In this document: piece by piece, positions 1 through 6,924 of the stretch
Layout of the letters: each line of letters opens with the position of its first letter
Position numbering within the stretch: position 1 is the first letter of the stretch
Assembly (NCBI GenBank): GCA_030637965.1
Contig: DAOWFO010000046.1
Coordinates: 1 to 25,638, forward strand
Origin: Thermoplasmata archaeon
GTDB lineage: Archaea; Thermoplasmatota; E2; DHVEG-1
Direction: 5' to 3'
Length of the DNA: 25,638 bases
Position numbers and translations under genes: made by a program
The notes under the pieces: generated by a model
Databases searched by the model: none
The model's input: the letters and a program-made list of their open reading frames with translations, nothing else
What the model was told of the DNA's origin: nothing

Positions 1-105
1 GTTCCTATGACTGGTAAGATTACTACAATGCCTGGCTTACCACCAAAGCCAACATCTGAAAAAATTAATATTGATAGTAAAGGAAATATTTTTGGATTAT
101 ATTAA
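1..105 (+). CDS. fhs: Formate--tetrahydrofolate ligase, C-terminal tail (partial)
   Basis: The window opens inside a gene; frame 1 reads 34 residues and then TAA. The tail carries TMPGLPPKP, then an Ile-Asn-Ile-Asp segment and a final FGLY. This matches the typical end of formate--tetrahydrofolate ligase (TMPGLPxxPAAxxIDID...GLF). The enzyme uses ATP to join formate to tetrahydrofolate, giving 10-formyl-THF, in the cytosol; it feeds one-carbon metabolism or the methyl branch of the Wood-Ljungdahl pathway. Only the last 34 residues are visible, so the catalytic P-loop cannot be checked. The enzyme is mainly bacterial and found in only some archaea. The assignment rests on a short but distinctive motif. 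Confidence 0.8.
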   Translation, partial: VPMTGKITTMPGLPPKPTSEKINIDSKGNIFGLY

Positions 106-384
106 TGTGAATGTATAATATTTATCAAGTAGATATAATATAATTTTTAATTGATCAACCAAAAAAAGGTTAACTGATATCTCAATAAAGAGTTATAACC
201 TCTTAGATGAATTTGAAAGAATGAAAGCAGGAGAAGGTATTAAATAGATAAAAATTAAAAAAAAACTAATCCTATAAATTTACTCTAAACCAAACTCCGC
301 AATAATAAAACATAAAGATATTCATTTATCAATACAATGTATTATAATACGTCAATCGACTATATTTTATGGGGTTTTTAACTT

Positions 385-416
385 ACATGATATTGAAATA
401 TTCAAATTTTTCATGT
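385..416. repeat. Imperfect inverted repeat
   Basis: ACATGA (385-390) is complementary to TCATGT (411-416), and inside it TTGAA (393-397) is complementary to TTCAA (401-405) around a 3-base centre. The two arm pairs are separated by 2 bases on one side and 5 on the other, so the stem has an internal loop. It could be a protein-binding site or a weak RNA hairpin in the RPA upstream region. In DNA this AT-rich, chance is a real alternative. Confidence 0.35.
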
Positions 417-553
417 CAATTAGTTATTTAATAAAAAAACAAGAATTTATACAATTTTTGACCTCCATCAAATTTTAACAAATCAATTAAGAATTAACTT
501 TAATCTTATCAAACAAGCATACATTGATATATTAAATAGCGCATGTATTTTTG

Positions 554-560
554 GGAGGTG
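554..560 (+). promoter_or_regulatory. Shine-Dalgarno site deciding the RPA start
   Basis: GGAGGTG lies 8 bases before ATG at 569. An in-frame TTG at 551 sits upstream of and against this site, so it cannot be the start; the ATG at 569 is chosen. Confidence 0.75.
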
Positions 561-568
561 GGCCTTTA

Positions 569-1870
569 ATGCCTACAGATAATCTTACATCTCATATAGA
601 GGAAATATTGAATGCCCTTAGTGAAGATTCAAAAGAAATAAATCATGAAAAACTGGAAGAAGAATTGAAGAAATTCTTAGAATATGGTGTACCTATTGAA
701 CAGGCAAAACAAACACTCATAACGAAATTTGGTGGGAGAACATCGTTTAGTACTAATTCATCATCCTTAGAGAGAACATTAATATCTAATCTCAAACCTA
801 ATCAACCCAGTGTAAACCTATTGTGTCATGTGATTGCCATAAACCCAAAGGAAATAAATGTAAAGGGCGAGAATAGAAAAATATTCTACGGAATTCTAGG
901 TGATGAAAGTGGTACAATCCCATTTACTGCCTGGAACAATATCGAAATAAAAAGAGGGGATGTTATAACGGTATCAAATGCATATACACGTGAATGGCAA
1001 GGGAATGTACAACTAAATTTTGGAGATCGAGTAAATATCGAAATGACTGATAAGGATAAACTTCCTAAAGATGCTTTTGAGCCTAAAGAATTCAGAATAA
1101 AGGATTTAAAATCTGGTCTTGGAACAGTAGATATTAAAGCAATAATTCTTGATTTAAATGAGCGGGAAGTAGAGGTAAATGGTGAGTTGAAAAAAGTATA
1201 TTCAGGCACTATTGGCGATGAAACTGGTAAAGCCCAATTTACATCATGGCATGATTTCAATCTAACCAAAGGAGATACCTTCCAAATAACTGGCGGATAT
1301 GTAAAATCCTGGAAGGGGATTCCTCAACTTACATTTGATGAAAAAGCAAAAGTTAAAAAAATAGAAAAAAAGAAGATTTTGAAGAATAATGTCAAAATAA
1401 GAAAAATGCTAATCCATGAATTAGTTGAGGAAGGAGGTGCATTGGATGTTGAAGTGGAGGGAACCGTAATAGAAATAAGATCTGGTTCTGGATTTATTAT
1501 GAGATGTCCAGAATGTAATCGTACTTTACAAAACAGTGAATGTAATATACATGGTAACGTAAAAGGTAAACCTGATTTAAGAATAAAATTAGTGGTTGAT
1601 GATGGTACGGCAGCAGTAAACGGCATTATAAACAAAGAAATAACCGAGAAAATTCTCGGTAAAACATTAGAAGAGTGTAAGAATATGGCTGAGAGTGCTC
1701 TATCCGAAAATATGAAAAAATTGCTTTTTGCTCAAAGGATCAATTTAAAAGGAAACGCTCTTGGAGATAGTTTTGGTACCACAATAATAGTTAAAGATAT
1801 GGAGTTTATTGATATTGATATAAAGAAAGAAACTGAAAAATTATCTCAAGAGTTGGAGAGGTTACAATGA
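569..1870 (+). CDS. Replication protein A (RPA), multi-OB-fold with zinc finger
   Basis: Single-stranded DNA-binding protein (433 residues) for replication and repair. After a helical N-terminus (about 1-70) come two clearly related OB folds: about residues 78-160, with a GDESGTIPFTAWN strand, and about 180-262, with GDETGKAQFTSWH. A third OB-like region follows, containing a zinc finger with C313, C316, C325 and H328. The repeated G-D-E-(S/T)-G pattern and the final zinc-bearing OB fold are typical of archaeal RPA large subunits. The gene overlaps the next by four bases (ATGA), which suggests translational coupling of the two RPA subunits. The start is the ATG after a strong GGAGGTG. The family is clear; the exact subunit name varies among archaea. 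Confidence 0.9.
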   Translation: MPTDNLTSHIEEILNALSEDSKEINHEKLEEELKKFLEYGVPIEQAKQTLITKFGGRTSFSTNSSSLERTLISNLKPNQPSVNLLCHVIAINPKEINVKGENRKIFYGILGDESGTIPFTAWNNIEIKRGDVITVSNAYTREWQGNVQLNFGDRVNIEMTDKDKLPKDAFEPKEFRIKDLKSGLGTVDIKAIILDLNEREVEVNGELKKVYSGTIGDETGKAQFTSWHDFNLTKGDTFQITGGYVKSWKGIPQLTFDEKAKVKKIEKKKILKNNVKIRKMLIHELVEEGGALDVEVEGTVIEIRSGSGFIMRCPECNRTLQNSECNIHGNVKGKPDLRIKLVVDDGTAAVNGIINKEITEKILGKTLEECKNMAESALSENMKKLLFAQRINLKGNALGDSFGTTIIVKDMEFIDIDIKKETEKLSQELERLQ

Positions 1871-2784
1871 AACGTCAACCCGCTTGGAGAATTTTTGCAA
1901 GTGAATTCAACGATTCAACCGTTGAGTTGAAAGGGGAGGGTGAAATGACTCCATCTTATGTTGTTACTCCATTGGGAGCTAAGTTAAACCGTTTGTTTAT
2001 AATTGGTGTTATTACTGACATTGAGAACGTATCAGAAGGTGGCGAGTTTGTTAGAGCGCATATCTCTGATCCCACTGGCGTTTTTACCTTATATTCCGGT
2101 CAATATCAACAAGAGGTAACAGACTCTCTTTCCAACGTTGAGATACCTTCCTTTGTAGCTGTTGTTGGTAAAACAAGAACATATACCCCTGAAGAGGGAG
2201 GAGATTTGTATGCATCTATTCGTCCAGAACAAATCATCGAGGTCAATGCGGACATAAGAGATCAATGGATTCTAGAAACGTGTATAAATACAAAAGATAG
2301 GATCGAAGCTTTTATAGAAGCAAATAAAATGGAAGATCCAAATGTTCGAGATTTAAAAAAGTTAGGATATAGTACCAATCTTGCTGAGGGATTAATTATC
2401 GCTTTAAAAAGATATGAAAATGTTGACTTGAGTAAATACATTACTTTGATAGAGGAATCTCTAGAATATCTTATATCGGATAGAGAAAGCTTAACAGATT
2501 TCGTTGAAAAAGATAAAAAGATAATTAAAAAAGAAGAAAATGAACTAAAGAAGAAAAAAGTTGATACTAAAACAGAAGAAAAGGAAAATTTTGAAGAAGT
2601 TGAAAACATTGTTTTAAAAGTTATAAAGGAAAATGAAGGCGAAGAGGGAGCCTCCTGGGATTCAGTTACGAAAAAATGTGGAAAATTTGGTCTTGACGAT
2701 GATACAATAGAAGAAGCACTTACATCACTTATGGATAAAGGTTTGATATTTGAACCTTTTCTCGGAACTATAAAAACTACCTAG
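1867..2784 (+). CDS. RPA-associated OB-fold protein (COG3390 type)
   Basis: Second RPA subunit, 305 residues. It begins with the family signature of these archaeal proteins (PAWRIFASEF), followed by an OB fold at about residues 40-130 (LFIIGVITDIE..., DPTGVFTLY). Then come a helical segment, a highly charged Lys/Glu linker at about 215-245, and a C-terminal winged-helix-like region at about 250-300. OB fold plus C-terminal winged helix recalls the eukaryotic RPA32 layout. Its start codon overlaps the stop of the RPA gene (ATGA at 1867-1870), so the two are almost certainly made together and form one ssDNA-binding complex. Partnership is inferred from gene order and family knowledge. Confidence 0.85.
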   Translation: MKRQPAWRIFASEFNDSTVELKGEGEMTPSYVVTPLGAKLNRLFIIGVITDIENVSEGGEFVRAHISDPTGVFTLYSGQYQQEVTDSLSNVEIPSFVAVVGKTRTYTPEEGGDLYASIRPEQIIEVNADIRDQWILETCINTKDRIEAFIEANKMEDPNVRDLKKLGYSTNLAEGLIIALKRYENVDLSKYITLIEESLEYLISDRESLTDFVEKDKKIIKKEENELKKKKVDTKTEEKENFEEVENIVLKVIKENEGEEGASWDSVTKKCGKFGLDDDTIEEALTSLMDKGLIFEPFLGTIKTT

Positions 2785-2809
2785 AACAAAATGTAAGATA
2801 ATTTCAATA

Positions 2810-2832
2810 TTTTTCTGTGATATTTTCATTTT
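2810..2832 (+). terminator. T-rich candidate terminator after the RPA pair
   Basis: Three runs of four to five T (2810-2814, 2823-2826, 2829-2832) follow the RPA operon without a hairpin. Archaeal RNA polymerase can stop at such T runs, and a new TATA-like box follows at 2852. T runs are common in this AT-rich DNA, so confidence is low. Confidence 0.3.
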
Positions 2833-2851
2833 GACATTATCACAAGACATC

Positions 2852-2859
2852 TTTAAGTA
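2852..2859 (+). promoter_or_regulatory. TATA box for the 2909 gene
   Basis: TTTAAGTA matches the archaeal TATA element and would place transcription start near 2880. From there the transcript would carry GGAG (2902-2905) shortly before the ATG at 2909. Confidence 0.4.
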
Positions 2860-2899
2860 GTATTATAGACAAAAATTATTATGGATATTTTAATAGAAG

Positions 2900-3226
2900 A
2901 TGGAGATAATGAATAGATATAGAATAAGTAAACGATGGTCAAAAAATTATCCATCCCTTTACGATAATTTTGAACCTGGAGATAGAGTAACAAGAATTCG
3001 TGTTGACAAAAACGGAAAATTAGATGAATATAAGGGAATAATAATGAGAATGAATGGTGAACATTTGGAAATTTTTTGGGATATAATGGATGGAAAATAT
3101 CGACCTTCGGATATAGAAGTTAATTTTACAAATTGTTCATTGAATGACATATTTGAAGGCAGTGATAAGTATACGCCCATTAAAAGAGAAGGATATAAAA
3201 ATAGACATAGATATAAATTATATTAA
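2900..3226 (+). CDS. Small basic protein of unknown function, SH3/KOW-like
   Basis: 108 residues from ATG 2900 or 105 from ATG 2909; GGAG at 2902-2905 could serve the second, but its spacing is short, so the longer form is listed. I do not recognise a named family. The centre reads like a small beta barrel: EPGDRVTRIRV, then a charged turn, EYKGIIMRM, HLEIFWDIMDG, and a final strand RPSDIEV. The opening GDRV and the spacing of strands resemble SH3/KOW-like barrels. Both ends are rich in Arg, Lys and Tyr. No signal peptide or membrane segment is visible. It has its own TATA-like box and stands apart from the RPA operon. A nucleic-acid or protein contact role is only a guess. Confidence 0.65.
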   Translation: MEIMNRYRISKRWSKNYPSLYDNFEPGDRVTRIRVDKNGKLDEYKGIIMRMNGEHLEIFWDIMDGKYRPSDIEVNFTNCSLNDIFEGSDKYTPIKREGYKNRHRYKLY

Positions 3227-3237
3227 AGGTGCATACA

Positions 3238-3342
3238 TTGAATAAATCCAATTTTAAGTATGGAGTTACTATTTATGGAAAAATTTTAAAGGATTATATG
3301 GAGTATACTATTTATAGAAGAGTAGAGCTGGGAAATTTATGA
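3238..3342 (+). CDS. Possible 34-residue small protein
   Basis: TTG at 3238 follows AAAGGTG (3225-3231) by six bases and opens a frame of 34 codons ending in TGA at 3340-3342. That stop overlaps the ATG of the next small membrane protein as ATGA, an arrangement typical of coupled genes. The peptide is rich in Tyr, Lys and Ile and has no hydrophobic segment long enough to span a membrane. I recognise no family. The ribosome-binding site and the four-base overlap are the only arguments for translation; a frame this short could be open by chance. Confidence 0.35.
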   Translation: MNKSNFKYGVTIYGKILKDYMEYTIYRRVELGNL

Positions 3343-3530
3343 ATAGAGAAGCTGTACCTTTAATAATTGCAATATTAACACCCATCATCTTAGTTTCTTT
3401 AGTTGTACTATATATTAAAGGATATGATCCAACTTTATTTTTTAGAAAAATTGATTTTATATATTATGTCATAATTCTTCCTATTGCTCTTGGGTTATTA
3501 GTTGCCATATTAAAATATAGAAAAATTTGA
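3339..3530 (+). CDS. Small two-helix membrane protein
   Basis: 63 residues, unknown function. Two hydrophobic helices are obvious, about residues 6-26 and 41-59, joined by a short polar loop (KGYDPTLFFRKID); the protein ends in a basic tail (KYRKI). This suggests a hairpin in the cytoplasmic membrane. The ATG overlaps the stop of the preceding 34-codon frame. No clear Shine-Dalgarno stands directly before it, so coupling or a leaderless start is possible. Small two-helix proteins of this kind are common in archaea and rarely assignable by sequence. Confidence 0.55.
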   Translation: MNREAVPLIIAILTPIILVSLVVLYIKGYDPTLFFRKIDFIYYVIILPIALGLLVAILKYRKI

Positions 3531-3618
3531 TATTCACATATCAAGATATATTTATAGATATTTTAAGAGATATATCTATATAGCAATCATGTTCAATTTA
3601 TAATTTTTTACTAATACT

Positions 3619-3952
3619 TCATCAATATTCTGGAATAGCCTTGAAAGTTTCTCCACTATCCATTTTTATTCAACTAATTATTCGTGAAAACACTAATATA
3701 ATATGTTCTAAGTCAATTTTTAATATCTCCAGAAAAATTCTTTATGGGCATCCAATATCATATTAAAATCAATACCATCAGTTATAAAATCTATGCTGTA
3801 TTGAGTGGTAGAAAATAAATCAAAATATTTTAATTTCTTTAATTAAATATTTTTTAATAGATCTCTAATCAAATTTTTACACATCAATTCAAATAGACAA
3901 GTATAGATTTAGTCATATCATACTGCAATTTGACCTCGTAATAACTACTCAA
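3619..3952 (-). pseudogene. Possible decayed protein gene
   Basis: On the minus strand, open pieces follow one another in different frames. 3952-3884 reads a 22-residue piece ending in a stop. 3908-3846 reads a 21-residue piece with MCKNLIRDLLKNI and a stop. 3842-3723 gives 40 residues in the same frame as the second (includes TTQYSIDFITDGIDFN and LDAHKEFFWRY) and a stop. 3714-3619 continues in another frame (LEHIILVFSRIIS, one stop, then KMDSGETFKAIPEY). The amino-acid mix of the pieces looks coding rather than random. No family was recognised. The likely story is a short gene broken by frameshifts and stops; a chance alignment of frames remains possible. Confidence 0.3.
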
Positions 3953-4028
3953 TTTATTTTAATTATAAAATGATAATTTAACTATTTTCGCAATTATTGG
4001 CCATATTATGAAAAAATAAAATAGATAA

Positions 4029-4070
4029 TAATTGTACAACAAACCATTAATAAACATAATTATACAACAA
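4029..4070 (+). repeat. Direct repeat TAATT(G/A)TACAACAA
   Basis: TAATTGTACAACAA (4029-4042) recurs as TAATTATACAACAA (4057-4070), 13 of 14 bases identical, 28 bases apart start to start. The pair is bracketed by ATAGATAAT at 4021-4029 and again at 4072-4080, immediately before the ATG at 4082. It lies where the promoter of that gene should be, so it may be a regulator-binding site. Confidence 0.4.
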
Positions 4071-4081
4071 TATAGATAATT

Positions 4082-4237
4082 ATGAAAATTGCTGGATTAC
4101 TATCAAGTCAAGATGAAGCAAAAGAAATTCAATATATTGCGAAAATTTTTTCTTTAAAAAATAGAATACGATTTATTGTAAGAAAGGAAGAAATCAAAGA
4201 ATTACTTAGTAAGGAAGAGGAAATCAATAAACGGTAA
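4082..4237 (+). CDS. 51-residue charged helical protein, unknown
   Basis: ATG at 4082 opens 51 codons to TAA at 4235-4237. The protein starts MKIAGLLSSQDEAKEIQYIA and becomes strongly charged and helical (RKEEIKELLSKEEEINKR at the end). I recognise no family. No Shine-Dalgarno precedes the ATG, but AT-rich TATA-like sequence about 20-26 bases upstream fits a leaderless transcript. It lies 46 bases before dtdA on the same strand and may share its transcript. Coding character is plausible from composition; proof is lacking. Confidence 0.45.
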   Translation: MKIAGLLSSQDEAKEIQYIAKIFSLKNRIRFIVRKEEIKELLSKEEEINKR

Positions 4238-4283
4238 ACTTAAAAATAAATTTGATGTTTCGCCATTCCAAGGATGAAACCAA

Positions 4284-5171
4284 ATGACTGTTTTAATTAT
4301 TGCTTCAACTAAAGACCCTGCAAGCATTAATATAAAAAAATATCTTTTAAAACTATCAAGTTGGGAGGAAATAAATACATTTTGTGAAAACATCGTCTAT
4401 AGACATAACATAATGAAAGACGTTGTAATTGTCACATTAAATGACAGGAAAATAATGCATGAAAATCTTGATAAGGAAGTAAAAGATAAACTAGGAATTA
4501 AACCAAAACAAGCAATTTTTATTTCACGCCATACAAGCAAAACGGGGAAACCGACACTGACAGTTCATCCAATAGGTAACTATGGGCTGGCACAATTTGG
4601 AGGTTATGACAAAACTTTACCGGAATCGTCACCTAGGTTAATGACTTGTTTATTAAGAATAATGAAAAAAAATGCTAAGCAAGCAAAACTCTATCACCAA
4701 GTATGTTTTGAGGTTACTCACCATGGACCCTTTATTTCTATCCCTTCTCTCTTTGTAGAGGTTGGAAGTACGAAAGAAGAATGGAAAAAGAAGAAACCAA
4801 CGTATATAGTAGCAAAATCAGTACTAGAGCTATTGGGTTTATACCATTATGAGAAGGATTTACCTAACAATATACCTGTATTAGTTGGAGTTGGTGGAGG
4901 ACATTATGCACCACGATTTACAGATGTTGTTTTAGAAAAGGAAGCATCATTTGGTCATATGATACCTACCTACCAAATCAAAGCAGATAATATTAGCAAA
5001 ATCATACTTGACCAGGTGATTAAACAAACTCCAAATGTATCAGCCGGTTATTTTCATAGGAAAGCATTAAAAAAATCTCAGATTAGACAATTTAGATTAT
5101 GGTTTGAACAAAGAGATATCCCACTTATATCTAGTAAAAAACTTCAAGATCTCACCCTAGAGACGTCTTAG
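4284..5171 (+). CDS. dtdA: D-aminoacyl-tRNA deacylase, archaeal/plant type
   Basis: Cytosolic enzyme that hydrolyses D-amino acids wrongly attached to tRNA, protecting translation. The 295-residue length fits the archaeal DtdA/GEK1 (COG1650, DTD2) family. Signature stretches in order are ISRHTSKTGKPTLTVHPIGN (about residues 80-100), FEVTHHGP near 145, VEVGSTKEEW near 160, and VGVGGGHYAPRFTDV near 205. The conserved His pair in THHGP and the GGGHYAPR segment are hallmarks. It is unrelated to bacterial DtdA (Dtd1). The start is the only ATG that keeps the usual hydrophobic first strand. Its end overlaps the end of the convergent repair gene by 20 bases. Confidence 0.93.
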   Translation: MTVLIIASTKDPASINIKKYLLKLSSWEEINTFCENIVYRHNIMKDVVIVTLNDRKIMHENLDKEVKDKLGIKPKQAIFISRHTSKTGKPTLTVHPIGNYGLAQFGGYDKTLPESSPRLMTCLLRIMKKNAKQAKLYHQVCFEVTHHGPFISIPSLFVEVGSTKEEWKKKKPTYIVAKSVLELLGLYHYEKDLPNNIPVLVGVGGGHYAPRFTDVVLEKEASFGHMIPTYQIKADNISKIILDQVIKQTPNVSAGYFHRKALKKSQIRQFRLWFEQRDIPLISSKKLQDLTLETS

Positions 5172-6078
5172 CTAGATTATGTGCATGTCGTAATGGATCA
5201 GGAAGCCTATATGTGCAAAAATGTTTTACAATATTAACTGAAGTATCGAAAGAAACCTTATGTCCAGGGGAAACATAAACAGGTTTTTTTGCTCGTTTAG
5301 GCGAATATAAAACATATCCTATTTTTTTATTATTCAGTTGAATCGTATTATTTTTTAATTTTCCACAAAGCATACTTTTTGCAACTCCAATACATGGAAT
5401 ATCTAGGCTAACACCCACATGTGATGCTAATCCTAATCCAAAAGGATGTAATAGCCCATTACCATCAAGCATTAAAATTGAAGGTTTTGTATTGAGAATT
5501 TTTTCTAATTTTTTTACAAAAGGGAATTCTCTATAAGACAAATATGTTGCAATATATGGAAAAAAAGTTGAAGCAAAAATGGTTTTTTCTTCAATGATTT
5601 CTTTTGTTTTATAGTCCATTACAACACATGCACCACAGCATTCATCAAAATCATTTTTAGGATAAGCGATATCAAATCCAGCAACAGTTCTTATCTCATC
5701 AAAGCTATTTCGTATTATTACATTTTTTCTTAATTCTAACTGTTCAGATCTAAGTTTCTTCAAAGGATAATCAGTTTTAAAATCATCAAACAATATATTT
5801 TCAAAATCAACAATTCGACCGTTCTCAACAGATATATTATCTTGATTTAATCTTCTAATTTTGTCATTTATCCCTAGCCCAAATCCTCCAAGTCGACCAT
5901 CTGAATAAACTATCTTATAGCAAGGCATATCATCAGCATTAGGATTTTGATTCATCATTCTGCCAACTGCTCTTGCAGCATGTATATCTCCTAATGCTTT
6001 TGCTACATTTCCATATGTTGAAACTTTTCCGTTAGGAATCTGTCGTACTAAATCATATGTATTCTCAAAAAGATTCAT
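5152..6078 (-). CDS. Fused O6-alkylguanine-DNA alkyltransferase-like domain and endonuclease V
   Basis: Bifunctional DNA-repair protein, 308 residues. Residues 1-85 are the DNA-binding half of O6-alkylguanine-DNA alkyltransferase: NGKVSTYGNVAKALG, RAVGRMMNQNP with the Arg finger region, and MPCYKIV holding the acceptor Cys at 53 (the common motif is PCHRV). Residues about 105-308 are endonuclease V, which nicks DNA near deaminated bases such as deoxyinosine. Probable metal ligands are D136 (AGFDIAY), E184 (YREFPF) and D205 (LMLDGNGLLHP); a late His lies in LRHAH. The wedge reads PYIA rather than PYIP. The same fusion is known from Thermoplasma and Ferroplasma, where both activities were shown for the Ferroplasma protein. 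No Shine-Dalgarno is seen before the ATG. Confidence 0.92.
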   Translation of the reverse strand: MNLFENTYDLVRQIPNGKVSTYGNVAKALGDIHAARAVGRMMNQNPNADDMPCYKIVYSDGRLGGFGLGINDKIRRLNQDNISVENGRIVDFENILFDDFKTDYPLKKLRSEQLELRKNVIIRNSFDEIRTVAGFDIAYPKNDFDECCGACVVMDYKTKEIIEEKTIFASTFFPYIATYLSYREFPFVKKLEKILNTKPSILMLDGNGLLHPFGLGLASHVGVSLDIPCIGVAKSMLCGKLKNNTIQLNNKKIGYVLYSPKRAKKPVYVSPGHKVSFDTSVNIVKHFCTYRLPDPLRHAHNLAKTSLG

Positions 6079-6153
6079 AAATGAATAAACACCTATGCTT
6101 TGTTAATATTTTTCTTTAAAAAAGAATTAAAAATCTAGTACAATGGGATAAAA

Positions 6154-6924
6154 ATGAATAAAATCAAGTTTCTAGGAACTGCCGGTGCACGTTTCGTTGT
6201 TACTAAACAGTTGCGAAAATCAGGAGGAATATGGATAACAGTTGACAATACCAACGTACTTATTGATCCTGGTCCAGGTTCGCTAGTTAATTGCTTGTCA
6301 AGTCGACCCAAACTTAATCCAAAGGATCTTGATGGCATCATATTGACACATCGACATATCGATCATTCGAACGACATCAACATAATTATAGAAGCCATGA
6401 CTAATGGAGGATTCAAGAAAAAAGGGGTAGTTTTTGCTACTATTGATTCGCTTGACGGTGATTCAGTTATTCTTAATTATGTTAGAGATCAAATCGAAAA
6501 CATTGAAATTTTAAAAGAAAAAGGGACCTATAATATTGGAAAAATTTCATTTACTACACCAGTTAAACACATTCATGGGGTTGAAACATATGGTATAATA
6601 ATCCGCGGTAAAGATTGTTCGATTTCAATAATCACAGATACAAAATACTTTGAAGGACTTGAATCTTATTATCAAAGTGACATAATTATTCTCAATGTAG
6701 TTTTAACTGAAGGTAACGAACACATAATGCATCTTTCACTAAAAGATGCAGAAAAAATAATTGCTGCCAATAAACCAAAGTTAAGTATATTAACACATTT
6801 TGGCATGAAAATGATAAGAATTAAACCTTGGAAAATCGCAGACCATCTTTCTAATAAACTTGGTGTTAAAGTAATTGCTGCAAGAGATGGTTTAGAGATA
6901 GATATTAATCATTACAAAATCTGA
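6154..6924 (+). CDS. MBL-fold metallo-hydrolase
   Basis: 256 residues of the metallo-beta-lactamase fold. The first strand is IKFLGTAGAR; LIDPGPGS lies near residue 40. The metal-binding THRHIDH (HxHxDH) is near 67-72, a later His lies in the HIHGVETYG segment, an Asp in ITDTKYF, and a last His in LTHFGMKM. The complete metal motif suggests an active hydrolase, perhaps of a phosphodiester or thioester substrate, but the sequence does not tell which. The layout resembles the PhnP/RNase Z-like branch (COG1234/COG1235). It is divergent from the AGT-EndoV gene with 75 bases between, and its end overlaps the end of phzF by 13 bases. Confidence 0.8.
   Translation: MNKIKFLGTAGARFVVTKQLRKSGGIWITVDNTNVLIDPGPGSLVNCLSSRPKLNPKDLDGIILTHRHIDHSNDINIIIEAMTNGGFKKKGVVFATIDSLDGDSVILNYVRDQIENIEILKEKGTYNIGKISFTTPVKHIHGVETYGIIIRGKDCSISIITDTKYFEGLESYYQSDIIILNVVLTEGNEHIMHLSLKDAEKIIAANKPKLSILTHFGMKMIRIKPWKIADHLSNKLGVKVIAARDGLEIDINHYKI

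Larger units (their letters stand above)
106..568. other. AT-rich intergenic stretch
   Basis: About 460 bases without a convincing gene. Reading frames are short and broken, and I found no RNA gene. The only structure I can point to is the inverted repeat at 385-416. A TATA-like run (TATTAAATA, 530-538, or the overlapping GATATA before it) lies upstream of the RPA gene and is the best promoter candidate, but the exact transcription start is unclear. Confidence 0.6.
3531..4081. other. AT-rich stretch with a possible gene remnant
   Basis: About 550 bases with no intact gene. The part from 3619 to 3952 holds broken minus-strand reading frames listed separately as a possible pseudogene. Near 3550-3580 are overlapping AGATAT/ATATCT palindromic bits. 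The last 60 bases contain a paired repeat in front of the 4082 gene. No RNA gene was recognised. Confidence 0.55.

Noticed and set aside
194..247. Short frame after the formate--THF ligase gene ending in MKAGEGIK
   Set aside because: No start codon with a ribosome-binding site, and too short and unrecognised to call a gene or remnant.
551..568. TTG 551 as the RPA start
   Set aside because: It would place the start codon upstream of the GGAGGTG site; ATG 569 has correct spacing.
886..1635. Minus-strand frames inside the RPA gene
   Set aside because: Antisense shadows of a well-supported coding region, without start signals or recognisable motifs.
3550..3590. AGATATATCT-type palindromes as an operator or CRISPR repeat
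   Set aside because: Short AT-only palindromes are expected by chance here, and there is no regular repeat-spacer pattern.
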